Of a DNA stretch of 64,000 nt, positions 38,755 to 52,407 are shown in pieces. Origin of the DNA: Lamellibrachia satsuma. Its lineage: Eukaryota; Annelida; Polychaeta; Sabellida; Siboglinidae. The stretch covers positions 13,968,500-14,032,499 of the forward strand of contig BSQZ01000001.1 in the NCBI GenBank assembly GCA_033239005.1, written 5' to 3'. Each line of letters starts with the position of its first letter. Position 1 is the stretch's first letter. The notes under the pieces were generated by a model that saw nothing but the letters and a program-made list of their open reading frames with translations, had not been told where the DNA came from and did not search any database. A program made the translations under genes and the position numbers.

Positions 38755-41028
38755 ATGGCTGCCTCCACAAGAAGCAGTGACCAACTGCAATGTAAAAATT
38801 TACAAGATTATTTGAAAACTCTCCCAATACCTGTGCTTGACAGACTTTACAGCCACCCAGCCACATGTCTTGCCGTGTTTCGGTAGGTTCCATTTGTGTT
38901 TAAAAGTATTTGGATACGTTGCTGACGAAGTTTGGTTTCAGCGAGCGATAAAAGAGGATAATTGGTAGGCACCGCCACCGGCCGCTGTCAGTTGCAGACT
39001 GCCAAGTTTTGTGCATATTGATACGCCAGTGACAACAACATAGGCCCTATCTAAAATGCATTTTGGCGATCTTTTACTTTCTGACCTAACCATAAAAATG
39101 ACCACCTGGAGCACCCAATCTTCTCATATATCTACTATACATATAAACATGTTACGTGGTCAAACAAGTACATTTGCTTTCTTAAAACGATAAAAATTTA
39201 CCAAAAAAACCCAAAACATCGCCATCTCCTAAGGCTACCGTAAATTCGATGCATATAACAAAGTGTCGTTTCATTTCACCAAAACTCTGCAACAACACTG
39301 CTATGATTGAAATCAAACATTGATAAATTATGTAGTTAAGGGTTCTGAGCATGAATGCATGCTTCATTGCATGTAATTATGTTTCAGCATTACTTATATT
39401 TTTTCTGTGTGGTATATATGACATTTCATTACACGCAATGAAGCATGCATGCACGCTTAGAACACTTAAATACATAATTGCACAATGTTTGATTTCAATC
39501 ACAGCAGTGCTGTCGCATGGAGTTTTGGTGAAACTGAACAACGCCTTGGTTTTATTTTTATTTTGATCGTTTTGAGAATTGGGCAATGGGCAGTCCTACC
39601 CAAACTTCTGTATATTTGTCTAGCTCCCTGTCTCTCACAGATACACTGTTTGGGCATACTGTATGTGCAAGATATCAGTAACATCTATTTTATTAATGGA
39701 ACAACTTCACCCTTCTATCTGGTGTCTATGCCAGGGGAAGTAAAAAATCCCACACAGGGAAATAAAAAAAACCGGTTGTGCCCTCAGTGCACCTCATAGA
39801 GCTGGTGATCTCGATCTCCAAACTCACTATACTACCTCCCAATTTAGCTGTGATCAGCTGTAAAGGGAGTATCACATCAAGCAATCAGTTCAGTTAGACC
39901 ACTTTTCAAATATTGAAAGAAAGTACAATTTGATTGACACAGAATATTAAAGTACAATTTGATTGACACAGAATATTAAAAATTGGCAGCTAAGAGGGAT
40001 GAGCTTTACTTGATGAAAAATTGTGTTGATAGACTCGATAATCCCGCTTTAATGACTATCTAGTTAAGAATCTTTAAAAAATTTATTTCTGTATATATAT
40101 CAACATTTCTTCCATATATATTTTGTCATCATTATTTTGCAGGGATCTACCACTGCTGGCCAGGCACTATGTCATGCGAATCCTGTTTGTTGACAAACCA
40201 GTATCGCATGCTGTCGTTACCTCTTGGGTGAACAAAGAAAACCACAGGTTTGTAAATTCTGACCCACTGAACTAAACGCCTTATGATTAATCTGTATACA
40301 GATAAAACTGATTTGTATAGAACAATCACAATATGGTGAGCAAACTCAACATTTATCAGACATGGGGTCAAGTCCATTCCGGAATTGGAATTGACCTCAA
40401 GTCCAATTACATTTTTGGAATCGGAATTGATTTTTGAGCATCAGTTGGAATAGGAATTGATTTTTTTCGGAATTGGAATTGATTTTGTTGGAATTATTGA
40501 CTTGATATTGTTAACCTTTACACCGTAAATTTACTATTGAAATCATATTTGTCTGCTATTAGTATGTCACCCTGAACCTAGTAACAGCCAGGAAGCTGTC
40601 AACATTATAGCATTTACACTGTCTATTCTCTTATTGAAACATTGTGAACAAGAACCATATAATCAAGCATTTGCATTAAAAACAAATACTAAGTTAATGT
40701 AACAGACAGTAAAACCAAAGTCAGACCATTCAGGCCTTATCTCATTTTCTTTCTCAGTGAACAAGATTTATTTCCCTATGGAGAATAGATGTTGGTGATT
40801 AGGATGTTGAAAACTCTAAGTTTACAGTAAATTTGATGAAATATCAATAATACCACAACTGATATAAACAAGGGGAAACTGTTCAAAACTCAGATTGACG
40901 ACCCAACTGTCCATGGCTGTCCAAAATGTCTGGTTAACAAAAATCCAGGAGAGGTGTCGCAGCATAAAGTACATATCAAATGGCTGAATGCCATTTTTAA
41001 AGTTGTTTTATTGCAAACCTGACACACA

Positions 41029-41092
<64 letters not shown>

Positions 41093-41123
41093 CACACAAC
41101 ACACATATTGTTCCATTCAATGC

Positions 41124-41162
<39 letters not shown>

Positions 41163-44100
41163 TGCATTGAATGAACAGTAGTTAATTTGTTAATCATATT
41201 TGATTAAATATGATTGAGCACACATGATTTCAAGTACAAACAAAACTGTGTTAAAACGAATTGGATTTGAATTTTTCCTTAGCCTAGGATTTTAAAAGTT
41301 GGAATTAGAATTGGAATTGACCATTTGGAATTGGAATTGATTTTTGCAAGGCAGAATTAGAATTGATTTTTTTAATTGACTGGAATTGGAATTGACAAAA
41401 CGGAGTTGACCCCATGTCTGACAAATGAAATAATTTTAAACATTTTGAATATTTGGCATAATTCTTGCTGCATTATTCTGTGACAATGTTGAACCACCAG
41501 TATCACTGATGATGAGCAAATTCCACATCTATGTGAAATAATGAATTTTTTTGTTGAATATTTGGCATAATTTTGGCTGCATTATTCTGTGACAATGTCA
41601 ATGTTTTTGTGTGGAGCTGTGAAACACCAGTATCACTGTTGTTTATTGGTGAATATTTAACATTAGCAATATCATACTTTAGAGAATGCTGTGTTGTAGT
41701 CCCCACCTAGCAGCAGTGAAGGCCCTGGGTGACTTGAGAATGTGGTGTGAACAATCTCTCCCTGTTTTGTAGTGCCCACCTAGCAGCAGTGAAGGCCCTG
41801 GGTGACTTGAGAATGTGGTGTGAACAATCTCTCCTTGGTGGTTTGCCTGTTTTGTAGTGCCCACCTAGCAGCAGTGAAGGCCCTGGGTGACTTGCGAGTG
41901 TGGTGTGAACAATCTCTCCCTGGTGGTTTGCCAGGCTGGATCTTAAGTGACACCTTCAGGGAGAATCTGAAGATTGGACTTCTTGGAGGGTAGGTGTACA
42001 CTGCACGCACAGATCTTATCTATCAAGCAAAGTGTCTGTTTGTCTCTGTCTGTTGCTACATAATAAGCAGCCACTTGTGTAGGCCGATTGGGGAGGTTTC
42101 AGTCAATAAAATAGAATAGTCAATTATAACATGGTTTGACACCAACAGGCACCTGTATCCAATTCCATTGCCGCTTTGTGGCATCACTTTCCAGTAGAGG
42201 TTGCTGTTTTTTATCGAGCATATTATATATATATATATATATACAGTAGATGATGCCAATGAAATGAGCCAACGATGAATACCAGAGGATACCACGCCGT
42301 TGTTTGTCATGGAGACCTTCTTTGCCCTGCACAAGCAACCATTAATAACTGTGCACATTAATATGGTTATTCAAACTCCAACTGCAAAGGTATCCAGTCT
42401 TTGGGACTGCTCAAAGCACTTTACACTTCACCCCTGACAGATATGTTCATTCCCCAATGCCACCTTGACTTCTCAGGGAAGCATTCACAAAGGAACCACT
42501 GAATCTTCTTCTTCTTCCCCTTGTTCCCTTGCGGGGTGGGAACCAAGTCACTTGATTGCTTCTTCTGCTTTCGTTGTTAATGTTCTCCATTTCCCTCTGT
42601 CTTCTGCGGTGATCTTCCACTCTTGGCTGTTCGTACCTGCCCTTTCCAGATCTCGTTTGACACAGTCTTTCCATCGCATCTTTTGTCTTCCTCTTCTTCT
42701 TCTGCTTACCATGCTCCCTCCGGGTTTAGTAATTTCTTGAAATACTCCTCCCATACACTTAGCACTTGTTTTACTCCAGTCACCAATGTCCCTTCTCTTC
42801 ATTGCAGATGTTTGAGTAGTATCTTTGCTATCTCTGTCTCTATCTCTGGCCAGCTGGAAGATAAGTTTTTTCCCACCATCTTCTTCAATCCTATCGCACC
42901 ATTCCTGTTGATTCTTATCTCTTGCTTTCGCAACAGCCTTGTTTGCTGCGTTCTTCTTCTCCCAGTACTTCTGTTTCAGCCTTGTGTTTTCTTTTCTTGT
43001 ATTGCTTGTTCAACTTCCAGGTTCCGCCACCACTGTTCTTTCTTCTTTTGCCTTTTGTGGGCTTTCCTGATGTTTGGCCACATTTCTCCTCAGTTGTTCC
43101 AACAAAGCCTTCCCTAAATGCTGTCCACTCTGCTTCCACATCCTCCCTTTGTTCTTTAAGTATCCTGAATTCCTATCGACTTCGCTTTTTTTATTTTTCC
43201 ATCACTTCTTCACATTTCCTCACCTGATCACCTGCCTTTGCTTCCTCCTTCTTTGTTTGTCTCTTCCTATCCACATTTCATAAACCAATGGTTTATGTTG
43301 GCTCGTTATGTGCTCTCCTGCCAAAACATTGCAGTATTTAACCTTCTTTTGCTGACAACTTCTGACAATCAGCAGATCTATCTCTGTTCTGTTGTTCCCA
43401 CTTCTGTACGTTATCTTGTATGACTCCCTCTTCTGGAAGAAGGAGTTTACCACCACCAACTGGTTTCTGGCGAGCATCTCCACCAGGTCTTGTCCCTCTC
43501 TGTTTCTTGAGCCCCATCCATACTTTCCTACGGTCTCCTCGCTGTTCTGTCTCTTTCCCACATGTGCATTCATGTCACCTGTCACAACCAACACTGTCTC
43601 AGGCGCCACATGTTCGATAATTTCTTCCAAGTTACTTCGGAATGCGTCCTTGTCTTCTTGCATTCTCCCTGTCTGTGTTGCATATACTGATAGTATACAC
43701 ATCATCTGTCCTCCAACCAATGTCCACACTGCAATGATCCTGCCTCCTCATCTCTCTATCCTGATGACTTCCTTACTGTATTCCTCATTCATAATCACTC
43801 CCACTCCATTTGTTTTTCCATCTCCCCCTGCATGCAGCATCTTAAATCCTTCACCCAGGTTCACTGCTCTGTCCTCTTTCCACTATGTTTCTTGGATCCC
43901 CAACACCAAGAGCTGCCTCCTCTTCATTAGCTCAACTGCCTCCACTCTTTTTCCAGTCATTGTACCCACATTGAGGTTGGCACTCTGGACTTCTCATGAG
44001 AGCCGGTGCCGGCTGTTCGACCACCCCCATGTCTTCGCTGATTTCTCACTGGTATCTGAGTCCCAGCGCGTCGGTTCCCCCTCATGCGGTAGCCAATCTT

Positions 44101-47100
44101 GTAATTACTAAGTAACATGGGATGTAATTTGGGTCATTTAGTTGAACCCCATGGCGCTGCCCATGCTGACCCATGTGGTTGGTTTGTCTTCCAGGTTTTC
44201 CTTCCTCTAGATCACTGTCTTCCATGACTAGTGGACTTGACCTGCCCATGGTTTGAAATCAGAGTTTTCCTTCTCCTAGACCCACTGCCTACCAAGGCTA
44301 ATGAGTTCTACCTAGGTTTTAGAATCAGAGTTGTCCTCCTAGATCCCTAGCATGTTAACTTGGGGCCGTAAGGTGCCGAGTTACCGCGGTGTACCACGAG
44401 GAGATCATGCTAGGGTCTTGTCTATGGAGAGGCTATGTGCCAGCAGGGGAGGCTTGCGCACTCATGTCCCTTTGAGGGAGCTATCTGGCGGTCGCAGCTG
44501 AAAGCGAGAGCGTGAAGCACATGCACTACCAACTACTCACTCCCTGCACTAGGACACTAGACGCATCACCCACCACACCACTGAATTGGCACTGAATCTG
44601 CCTCTGCAGTAACAGATCTACACCTGGGCATCGCCAGGAACACTGTTTCCCCCAATGCATTGCATTGCAGTAACACACCCGGGCATCGCCGAGTAACCAC
44701 ACTAATATATTATTATTACTATAACCTCACATTTCACAAGTCTTTCGCTGTAAATAATCTGGTTTTTAATCAGAATATTTAGCTGTTATTTATATAAATT
44801 ATTCATTATTTAAAAGATGACATCTCAGTCAAATAATATGTTTAGTTGATATCCACCAGATTATATTAATGCCCTACGACATATAATATGTTGTCTTGTT
44901 TTATGCTTTTCAACTATTTTATAAATCTTTGTTTTATTCCTTTTTTAGTAGAAAATGTGTAAAATTACTTGTATTACTTATTACAGGGGGAATCCCTGGA
45001 CCGGATCTGGGCCGCTGACTTCTGACAAACACGTGAGGGATGTTCCCTTCTTGAACACATACGCCAAAGAACGCTGGGAAGTAGGTCAGATGTAATAATG
45101 TCAACAGAAGTTCTCATTGTTCAGTGTGATTCCCATAAGTTCTCTTGCAGACACATTCCTAGTTTATTTACAAATAAATAATTTTAAACGTTGATTATCA
45201 ATAAAAAATTTTATTTATTCAAAAGATTACCTACATTACCAGCAGTACCAGCATCTTGAGTATCTAGTTCACAGTGTGCTTGCTTTGGCTCTGGAGGTGG
45301 TCTTGCCCCATCTGTGCTGATTTTGTTGGCTTGCGTGCAAACTAAAATGATCTGATTGGCTTGCATGCAAACTAAAATGATCTGTGTGACAAATTGTTCA
45401 GGGTTTTATTGATGCTTTATTTTCACTTTGGAAAGTTAATTTGATCTTTGGAACAATTATTGTGACATTGCCCACCACATTCTGTGATGTAGCTCTAGTG
45501 GCCATTGTAAACATGGTAAACTATGGCTTGGTAACCAAGACTACAGTCTCTATCTACTTTTCACAAAAAATTATGGTAGCATCTAGGATTGTGCAGATCT
45601 TGTTAAAGTAGACTTTCATGTTTGAGGCAGAACCCTGGGTTTGAACAAACTTTGATGTAGCAATGAAATTATGCAATACACTATCTTGGCAAAAGCTACC
45701 AATGTTTACTGTGATAGTTTAAAGAAAACTGTTGGACATAGTTTTCAAGGTGCCCATGTAATGCTATAATGGCCATCAATGGCAGAAATAAATATGATCT
45801 CACCCCATCTTATATATTCAAATTTTTCTTTTAATCTGTCATTACAAAGTGTGGTGTCTTGCAGTGTGTACTGCACTACATGGTCGGCTCAAAGGAAGGG
45901 GTCAGCGGGGTGACTCGAGATGTCATCGAAGTCTTATCTCACTCTGGTCTCATGAAGAAGAGGTTGGTGTCATTCACTTAGAAAATTTTTTATTGAAGAA
46001 ATGCAGATTATTTGTCAGTGATAGTCAGTTTCTAACACAGCTTTGTGTTTTACAGGGATGCATCATGTATGTAGTACTGTGTGATTTCAATTTTTTTTTG
46101 TTTTATATGTTTTTTAATAAATTTGAGCATACACATCCTACATTAATTTGTTCATTGACAATCGATAGTACAACTACTTGTAATAAAGTAAACATGATAG
46201 ATACCCCAGAGAATACTATGGAAAACAGTACATTTTAAATCCAAGGACCCGGTGTGGAAGAAGAATCTATTTCTTAATTATTTCTTTGCAGTTTAGTCTG
46301 ACATGAAGATATTCATATAGTCTTCCTGTCAAATCAGAGAACATGGTTGGGGCGAGTACCCGACTAAAGTACTCGAGTACGAGTGCTTTGAGTATGAATA
46401 CGAGTAATGATTATTTCATCCAGATAGTGTATGAGTACTTTCAAAAGTACTTGAGTACGAGTATTTATTTTATTAAAATTGTATGATACATTTGTTATAA
46501 AATCTTAGAGTCTCATTTTCCTACTTTACCATTCTTTCTGGTGTCCAACAGTCCTGTGAATAATATTCCTGGATTCATACAATACAGATATATCATTTGG
46601 ACACTCATATTTTTCTAAAGTAACGATTACAAGTACGAGTACTTTGATATGTATGAGTAACGAGTACTTTGACTTCAATCTTGTCAGAGAAACATATCGA
46701 TAAACATGAATTAGAGATTAAACAAGTCCTGTGCAAAATAAGATAAGATTTTATATGTAAATAAAAAAATTCCTTTATATATTTTTACAGCAAAGTTGAG
46801 CAAACAAACCCCTTGTTTAAAATGCAGTAAAATAAGATGGATGATGAATAAAGATGTCCCGATGTATGTTTACAGCAAACCAGGTGACATAGAGCAATAC
46901 ATCACGCCTGCTGGCTTCCAGTTTCTGCTTCTAGACATGTCGTCCCAGGTGTGGTTCTTCATGCTACAGTACCTGGACATTGTAGAGGTGAGTGTATGGG
47001 AAACGGTTTGGGAAGAAATATGGGATGACCGCAAAAGTACTACACAAAATTTGTTTTACAGGGGTGAGGGGTTAGCTTCTGTTTCGTTCAGCAAAGATTT

Positions 47101-50100
47101 TTTTTTCAAAAAACCATTGTTTATATTCTGATCACAATTCATAAGGGGGATTACTGATATATTCAAGCAGTTTTGCATTGTGATGACTGAAGTGCCACCT
47201 GGGAAATGTGAAGTTGCACACAAGTCGATGCAATTCAAAGTTTCATGTTGTCCGAAGTTAAATAATATCAGTTTCATGTAGTCTTATACATCGATATTTT
47301 GAAATCATCCCTAAGTATTGTTTAATTATAGATGCAATAATGCATTTAGGATTCTGCACAAACAGTCTATGAGATGTGGCGCTCCTCTTATGTTTACTAA
47401 TTCAGGTGTCGACAGTTGTAAAACACATTTTACAAAATATATACACAGTTTAATAAGCATGTTATCTACTTCCACTAATTTTATTGTACAGTAGTTAATC
47501 ACTGTCCTATGATAGATTTCCTAGGATTAACATAATAGTAAAAGAAGTAGTACTAGAAATAGATTGTCTGTAATATAACTCAAGTCTGGAAACTGTTGTG
47601 GTAATGAGGAACCTTGTAGAAGACAGTAGCCGACAGAGGGCTTCACGTAACACATGCGTTCCTTGTAGGCATCCAAAACCAGGCTGACTGCTATTTTTTG
47701 TGTGACGTGTATTTTTGGTTATAAAATACAGCAAAATGAATTTAGAGCTTGTGAAAATACTTGAACGTGCTTGACACACAATGTTGTGTCCGACAGTGCA
47801 GAAATGATTTCATAATTGGATAAGTCTGACTGGTCCAATTACAACGGAACTAGCAGCATATGTCATGACATGTTCATTGAGTACAAAAAGCTGCATGCGA
47901 TGATGACAGAACTTAATAAAAGCGTGCATATGTTAAGTGTTGCCAACTATCGGCTATCACTGCAGTTTTGTGCTGTCGGTGTTGAAATTGTTGTAACATC
48001 CATAAATCTTTCCGAGATCCACTTCTGATCCATTCCAGGAAGTAGGTTCTATCAGTGGCTTTGATGGTTTTAATGCATTTGTTATTTGTTCAGTGTTCTT
48101 CTGTTTTGTTGCCAGTCACGAGGTCTTGATCTGGTGGAGTCACTGTCGTTCCTCTTTCAACTCGGGTTCTCATCACTAGGCAAGGTAGGGAGAATTACTA
48201 AACGTAAAATTTTATGTTTATGATATCAATCAAATTCTCAACAATACGGATGTGGGGAGAGTTATAGAATGTGTTTAATGTCTATGAATGATAACTATCA
48301 AATTCTCATCACTAAGGCTAAGCTGTTCAGTGTTCTCGATTAATGTGAAGTTATCAATTGGTGCAATAAATTGACTTGAGGTGATAGGAATAAATTACTC
48401 TGACTTTGGTTGTTGAAGACGTCTCACAGTGCTTAGGTGGATGCACCATATAGAGGTTTGAAAAAGGTATGTTCTTATATGGCACGGTATCCTGGCCATG
48501 TGACAGCTTAATGCTGCTTTACACTGCATCACCCCTTGGCAGACCTGTTCATTCCAACTTGACTTCATTGGGAAGCATACAGCCACAATACAATTACTGC
48601 ATGAAGATTATTCGTTCAAATATCCACCTCTGTCTGTAGCCAGGTACTCATGTATACAGCTGAGTGAACTGAGACAATGTGGAGTAAACAAAATTGCCAA
48701 ATTTTTGAAACAGTAACAAGAGGATTTGAAACTGGGTTCTAATCTTCTTGCTGTCGTTTTGAAAGGTGTGATATGCAGCAGGGGGAGTCGTGCTAGTTAT
48801 TGAATAGTGGTTAAGGGAGGCCACACAATAGCGACCAGACTGGGTTTAGTGACGGTCTCCCTGACCAACGTATTTGTTGAATTTGTTTCTTGGCTCATCA
48901 GTTGTAGAATATTACAGTTAACTTAAATTTTCTGATTTGTATTCGATATTATTGTACATACCGAGGGGCTATGTTTTTTGGTCAAAATAAATGTATATCT
49001 CTCTCACTTTCTCTTTCTAATATCTTAACACTGATATTGTAAATGAGCAAACCTCATCTCACATGATGTAGACCTTGGGGGTCATGACTTGTTCAGTTTG
49101 CAGCCTCACTTTGTACTGGTTTTGGTAAAAATGTTTTTGAAGATTTTTTGACTGGCTACTTATGACCTTAATTGAACCACAACTGAGGTAAGCACTCATC
49201 CCAGGGGTTGTGACTTGCAGGATTACTCAACAGAGGGCATGACAGAGACCCACCTTCGATTTCTTCAACATTTACGAGAGCTTGGTCTTGTCTACCAAAG
49301 GAAGGTAGGCAGATTAATTATAAAAAGAGTTATTATTATTGAAGCAGCTGCTTTATTCTAGGTACAAATTCTTTTTCCGTTGCTTACTGATAATCCATAT
49401 AATATGTCACAATGGTTTTGCAAGGTTGTAATTCAATATAGAATCTGATGGTCACAGTTATTCTACAAGTGTATCAGGGTCTTTGTCAAACGACGGACTG
49501 TATTTTTTTTATGTTTTATAATTACTTTCTAGTAAATGCGTGTTTGTATGTCTTGAGATATTAAATAAGAAATGATAAAGTTGTACATTGACCATAAAGC
49601 CAAACATAACCACCTGTTAATACTATTGCATGATATCAGTGACAAATAGTGGAGATTTTGTGATTTTATGATAACAATGATCAGATTTTTTATTTTATAT
49701 TCGAATGATCATGTTAATGTTTGTCTTGTCAATGGTGACCAACAAGAAAGCTGGTTGGCAAGATGTTCTGATTCAACTTCAAAAGGGCTGACTAGTCGTG
49801 ATGTAAAAACAACATAAAACCATCACATTCTGACAACCATTCTGGTTGTGCTGGAATTCAGTAGTATTGATGGTGGTTGTGGTGGAATTCAGTAGTGTTG
49901 ATGGTGGTTGTGTTGGAATTCAGTAGTGTTGATGGTGGTTGTGTTGGAATTCAGTAGTGTTGAAGGTGGTTGTGTTGGAATTCAGTAGTGTTGATAGTAT
50001 TTGTGTTGGAATTCAGTAGTGTTGATGGTGGTTGTGCTAGTATTCAATAGTGTTGATGGTTGTTGTGTTGGAATTCAGTAGTGTTGATGGTGGTTGTGTT

Positions 50101-52372
50101 AGAATTCAGTAGTGTTTGGTGGTTGTGTTGGTATTCAGTAGTGTTGATGGTGGTTGTGTTAGAATTCAGTAGTGTTGATGGTGGTTGTGCTGGTACTCAA
50201 TAGTTTTGATGGTGGTTGTGCTGGAATTCAGTAGTGTTGATGGTGGTTGTGTTGGAATTCAGTACTGTTGATGGTGGTTGTGCTGGAATTCAGTAGTGTT
50301 GATGGTGGTTGTGTTGGTATTCAGTAGTGTTGATTGTGGTTGTGTTGGTATTCAGTAGTGTTGATGGTGGTTGTGTTGGAATTCAGTAGTGTTGAAGGTG
50401 GTTGTGTTGGAATTCAATAGTGTTGATGGTGGTTGTGTTGGTATTCAGTAGTGTTGATGGTGGTTGTGTTGGAATTCAGTAGTGTTGATACTATTTGTGT
50501 TGGAATTCAGTAGTGTTGATGGTGGTTGTGCTAGTATTCAGTAGTGTTGATGGTGGTTGTGTTGGTATTCAGTAGTGTTGATGGTGGTTGTGTTGGTATT
50601 CAGAGGAAGTCTCAGCGGTACTATCCCACGATGCTGGCCATCAACCTGGCAACGGGGGCATCCACGAGGGGCGTTGACAGTAATATGCCAGGCTACATCG
50701 TCGTGGAGACGAACAGCAGGGTATATGCATACACAGGTAGGTGAATCATGGGGCAATTACAGGGCACACAGGTGGGTCAATTATAGGGCAGGTCTGGGAG
50801 GGTAGAAGTCTAATTTTAGGTTATAAAAAACTAGCAAAATACACATCCTTCAGACGGTAGTTCGTACTGACTGTAAAATTGTCAGGATACACAACACTAT
50901 CACAGAAATATCCATCTATGCCTTTCATGCAGTCAATACCTTAATGGCTTCTTCAAAACTCCGACATCATACTGGCCATTACAGTAACATCTAGCATATT
51001 ACATAACTTTGAACAATCGTAGAAAAGATGCATGACGTTGTGAACAATTGTACATAATTATTCAAACAGCATTGCAGACAATTGTACATAATAACTACAA
51101 AGAGTGAATTAAAAAAAAATTATAACTGACAACCCAACCGTGGGATCATAGATGAACCCCTGAAAGTTTGGCGCCACACACTACAGATTTGAACATCAAC
51201 AAACCTGATTCGAGATGGGCTAAATAAATTTCCAGGGGAGTTGTCGAACAATTGGAATGATCCCTGATGATGTAAACATAGATGGTTTGTCATGAACTGC
51301 AGTGGATGACATGGCTGATGTGCTTAAGAAACAAAAACAACCACATTGTTTCAGATTCCTCCCTACAGGTGGCACTGCTGGCATTATTCTGTGAGATGGT
51401 TTACAGGTAAGTCCTCTGAATTTTTTTGGTTAGTTATCATTGTTCTGCTGAGTGTGTTTTTCTATCTTTGTATCAGGATTTGTGCATTTAATTATATGTC
51501 CTGACTGTTTGAATATTTTATGCAAGGTTAAAGGTAATTTTAAGTAAAATACACATCTTACAAGTTATTGGTATATAAATAAAATCACAGAAATGCATCA
51601 ACGCTGTTTATCAAACTACATGGGAAACTGTTGCAATTTCTTGGGGTACTTTCTCAGTAATTCTTCTGTATTCCTATTGCTAGAGCTTGATCACATTTCT
51701 CAACTAATTGGAAGAAGTACAGGGCCTTACATTTAACAATTTATACTTCGTAATTTTGCAAGCATTCCCAAGCTCGTGACAAGCCTTGCTGTGGTCATGT
51801 TCCATGATATCTGCTCCAATCCAGATTTCCGAATCTTGCTGTTGCCAACATTACTCGAGACAGCGTGAGAGAAGCTCTCAGTCGAGGCATTACAGCAGAC
51901 CAGGTGTGTACCATGTAATGTTCATCTTCATGCTAATGGTTTCATTGGTAAGCATGTTGGATTAATTCTTCTGTTACTTAAAGATTTATTTATATAGATC
52001 AAATTGGATTGGAGATGTAATTATAACTTATAGCTCCCTGAAGATTAAAAATTCAAGAACTTTATTGCCCGTTTAAAAATACATTAAAATTGCTGTACGT
52101 TCCTTTAATCGGGAGATGACTGCAATGGTTTGTTGTCTTTCAGATGATTCACTTCCTGCGAAGTCATGCCCACCCACAGCTACAAGCAAAGGTGAATAGC
52201 TAGATCTGCCACAATATTAGTTAGTCGTGAAATGTTTACTATGTGCCATTGAAACATGCAACTAATAATTTTAATATTGCCAAGCATTCCATTGGTTAAT
52301 TTGCATGGAAAATTTCTTACCTTTAACATCAATTTTTAATCAACTTTAAATGACTTGTCTGCGTAATAATTG

Positions 52373-52407
<35 letters not shown>

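Noticed and set aside
43220..44111. A host gene for an endonuclease/craniofacial development protein 2
   Set aside because: Frameshifted, missing its continuation, and followed by an RTE tail; this annotation name usually marks RTE LINE endonucleases.
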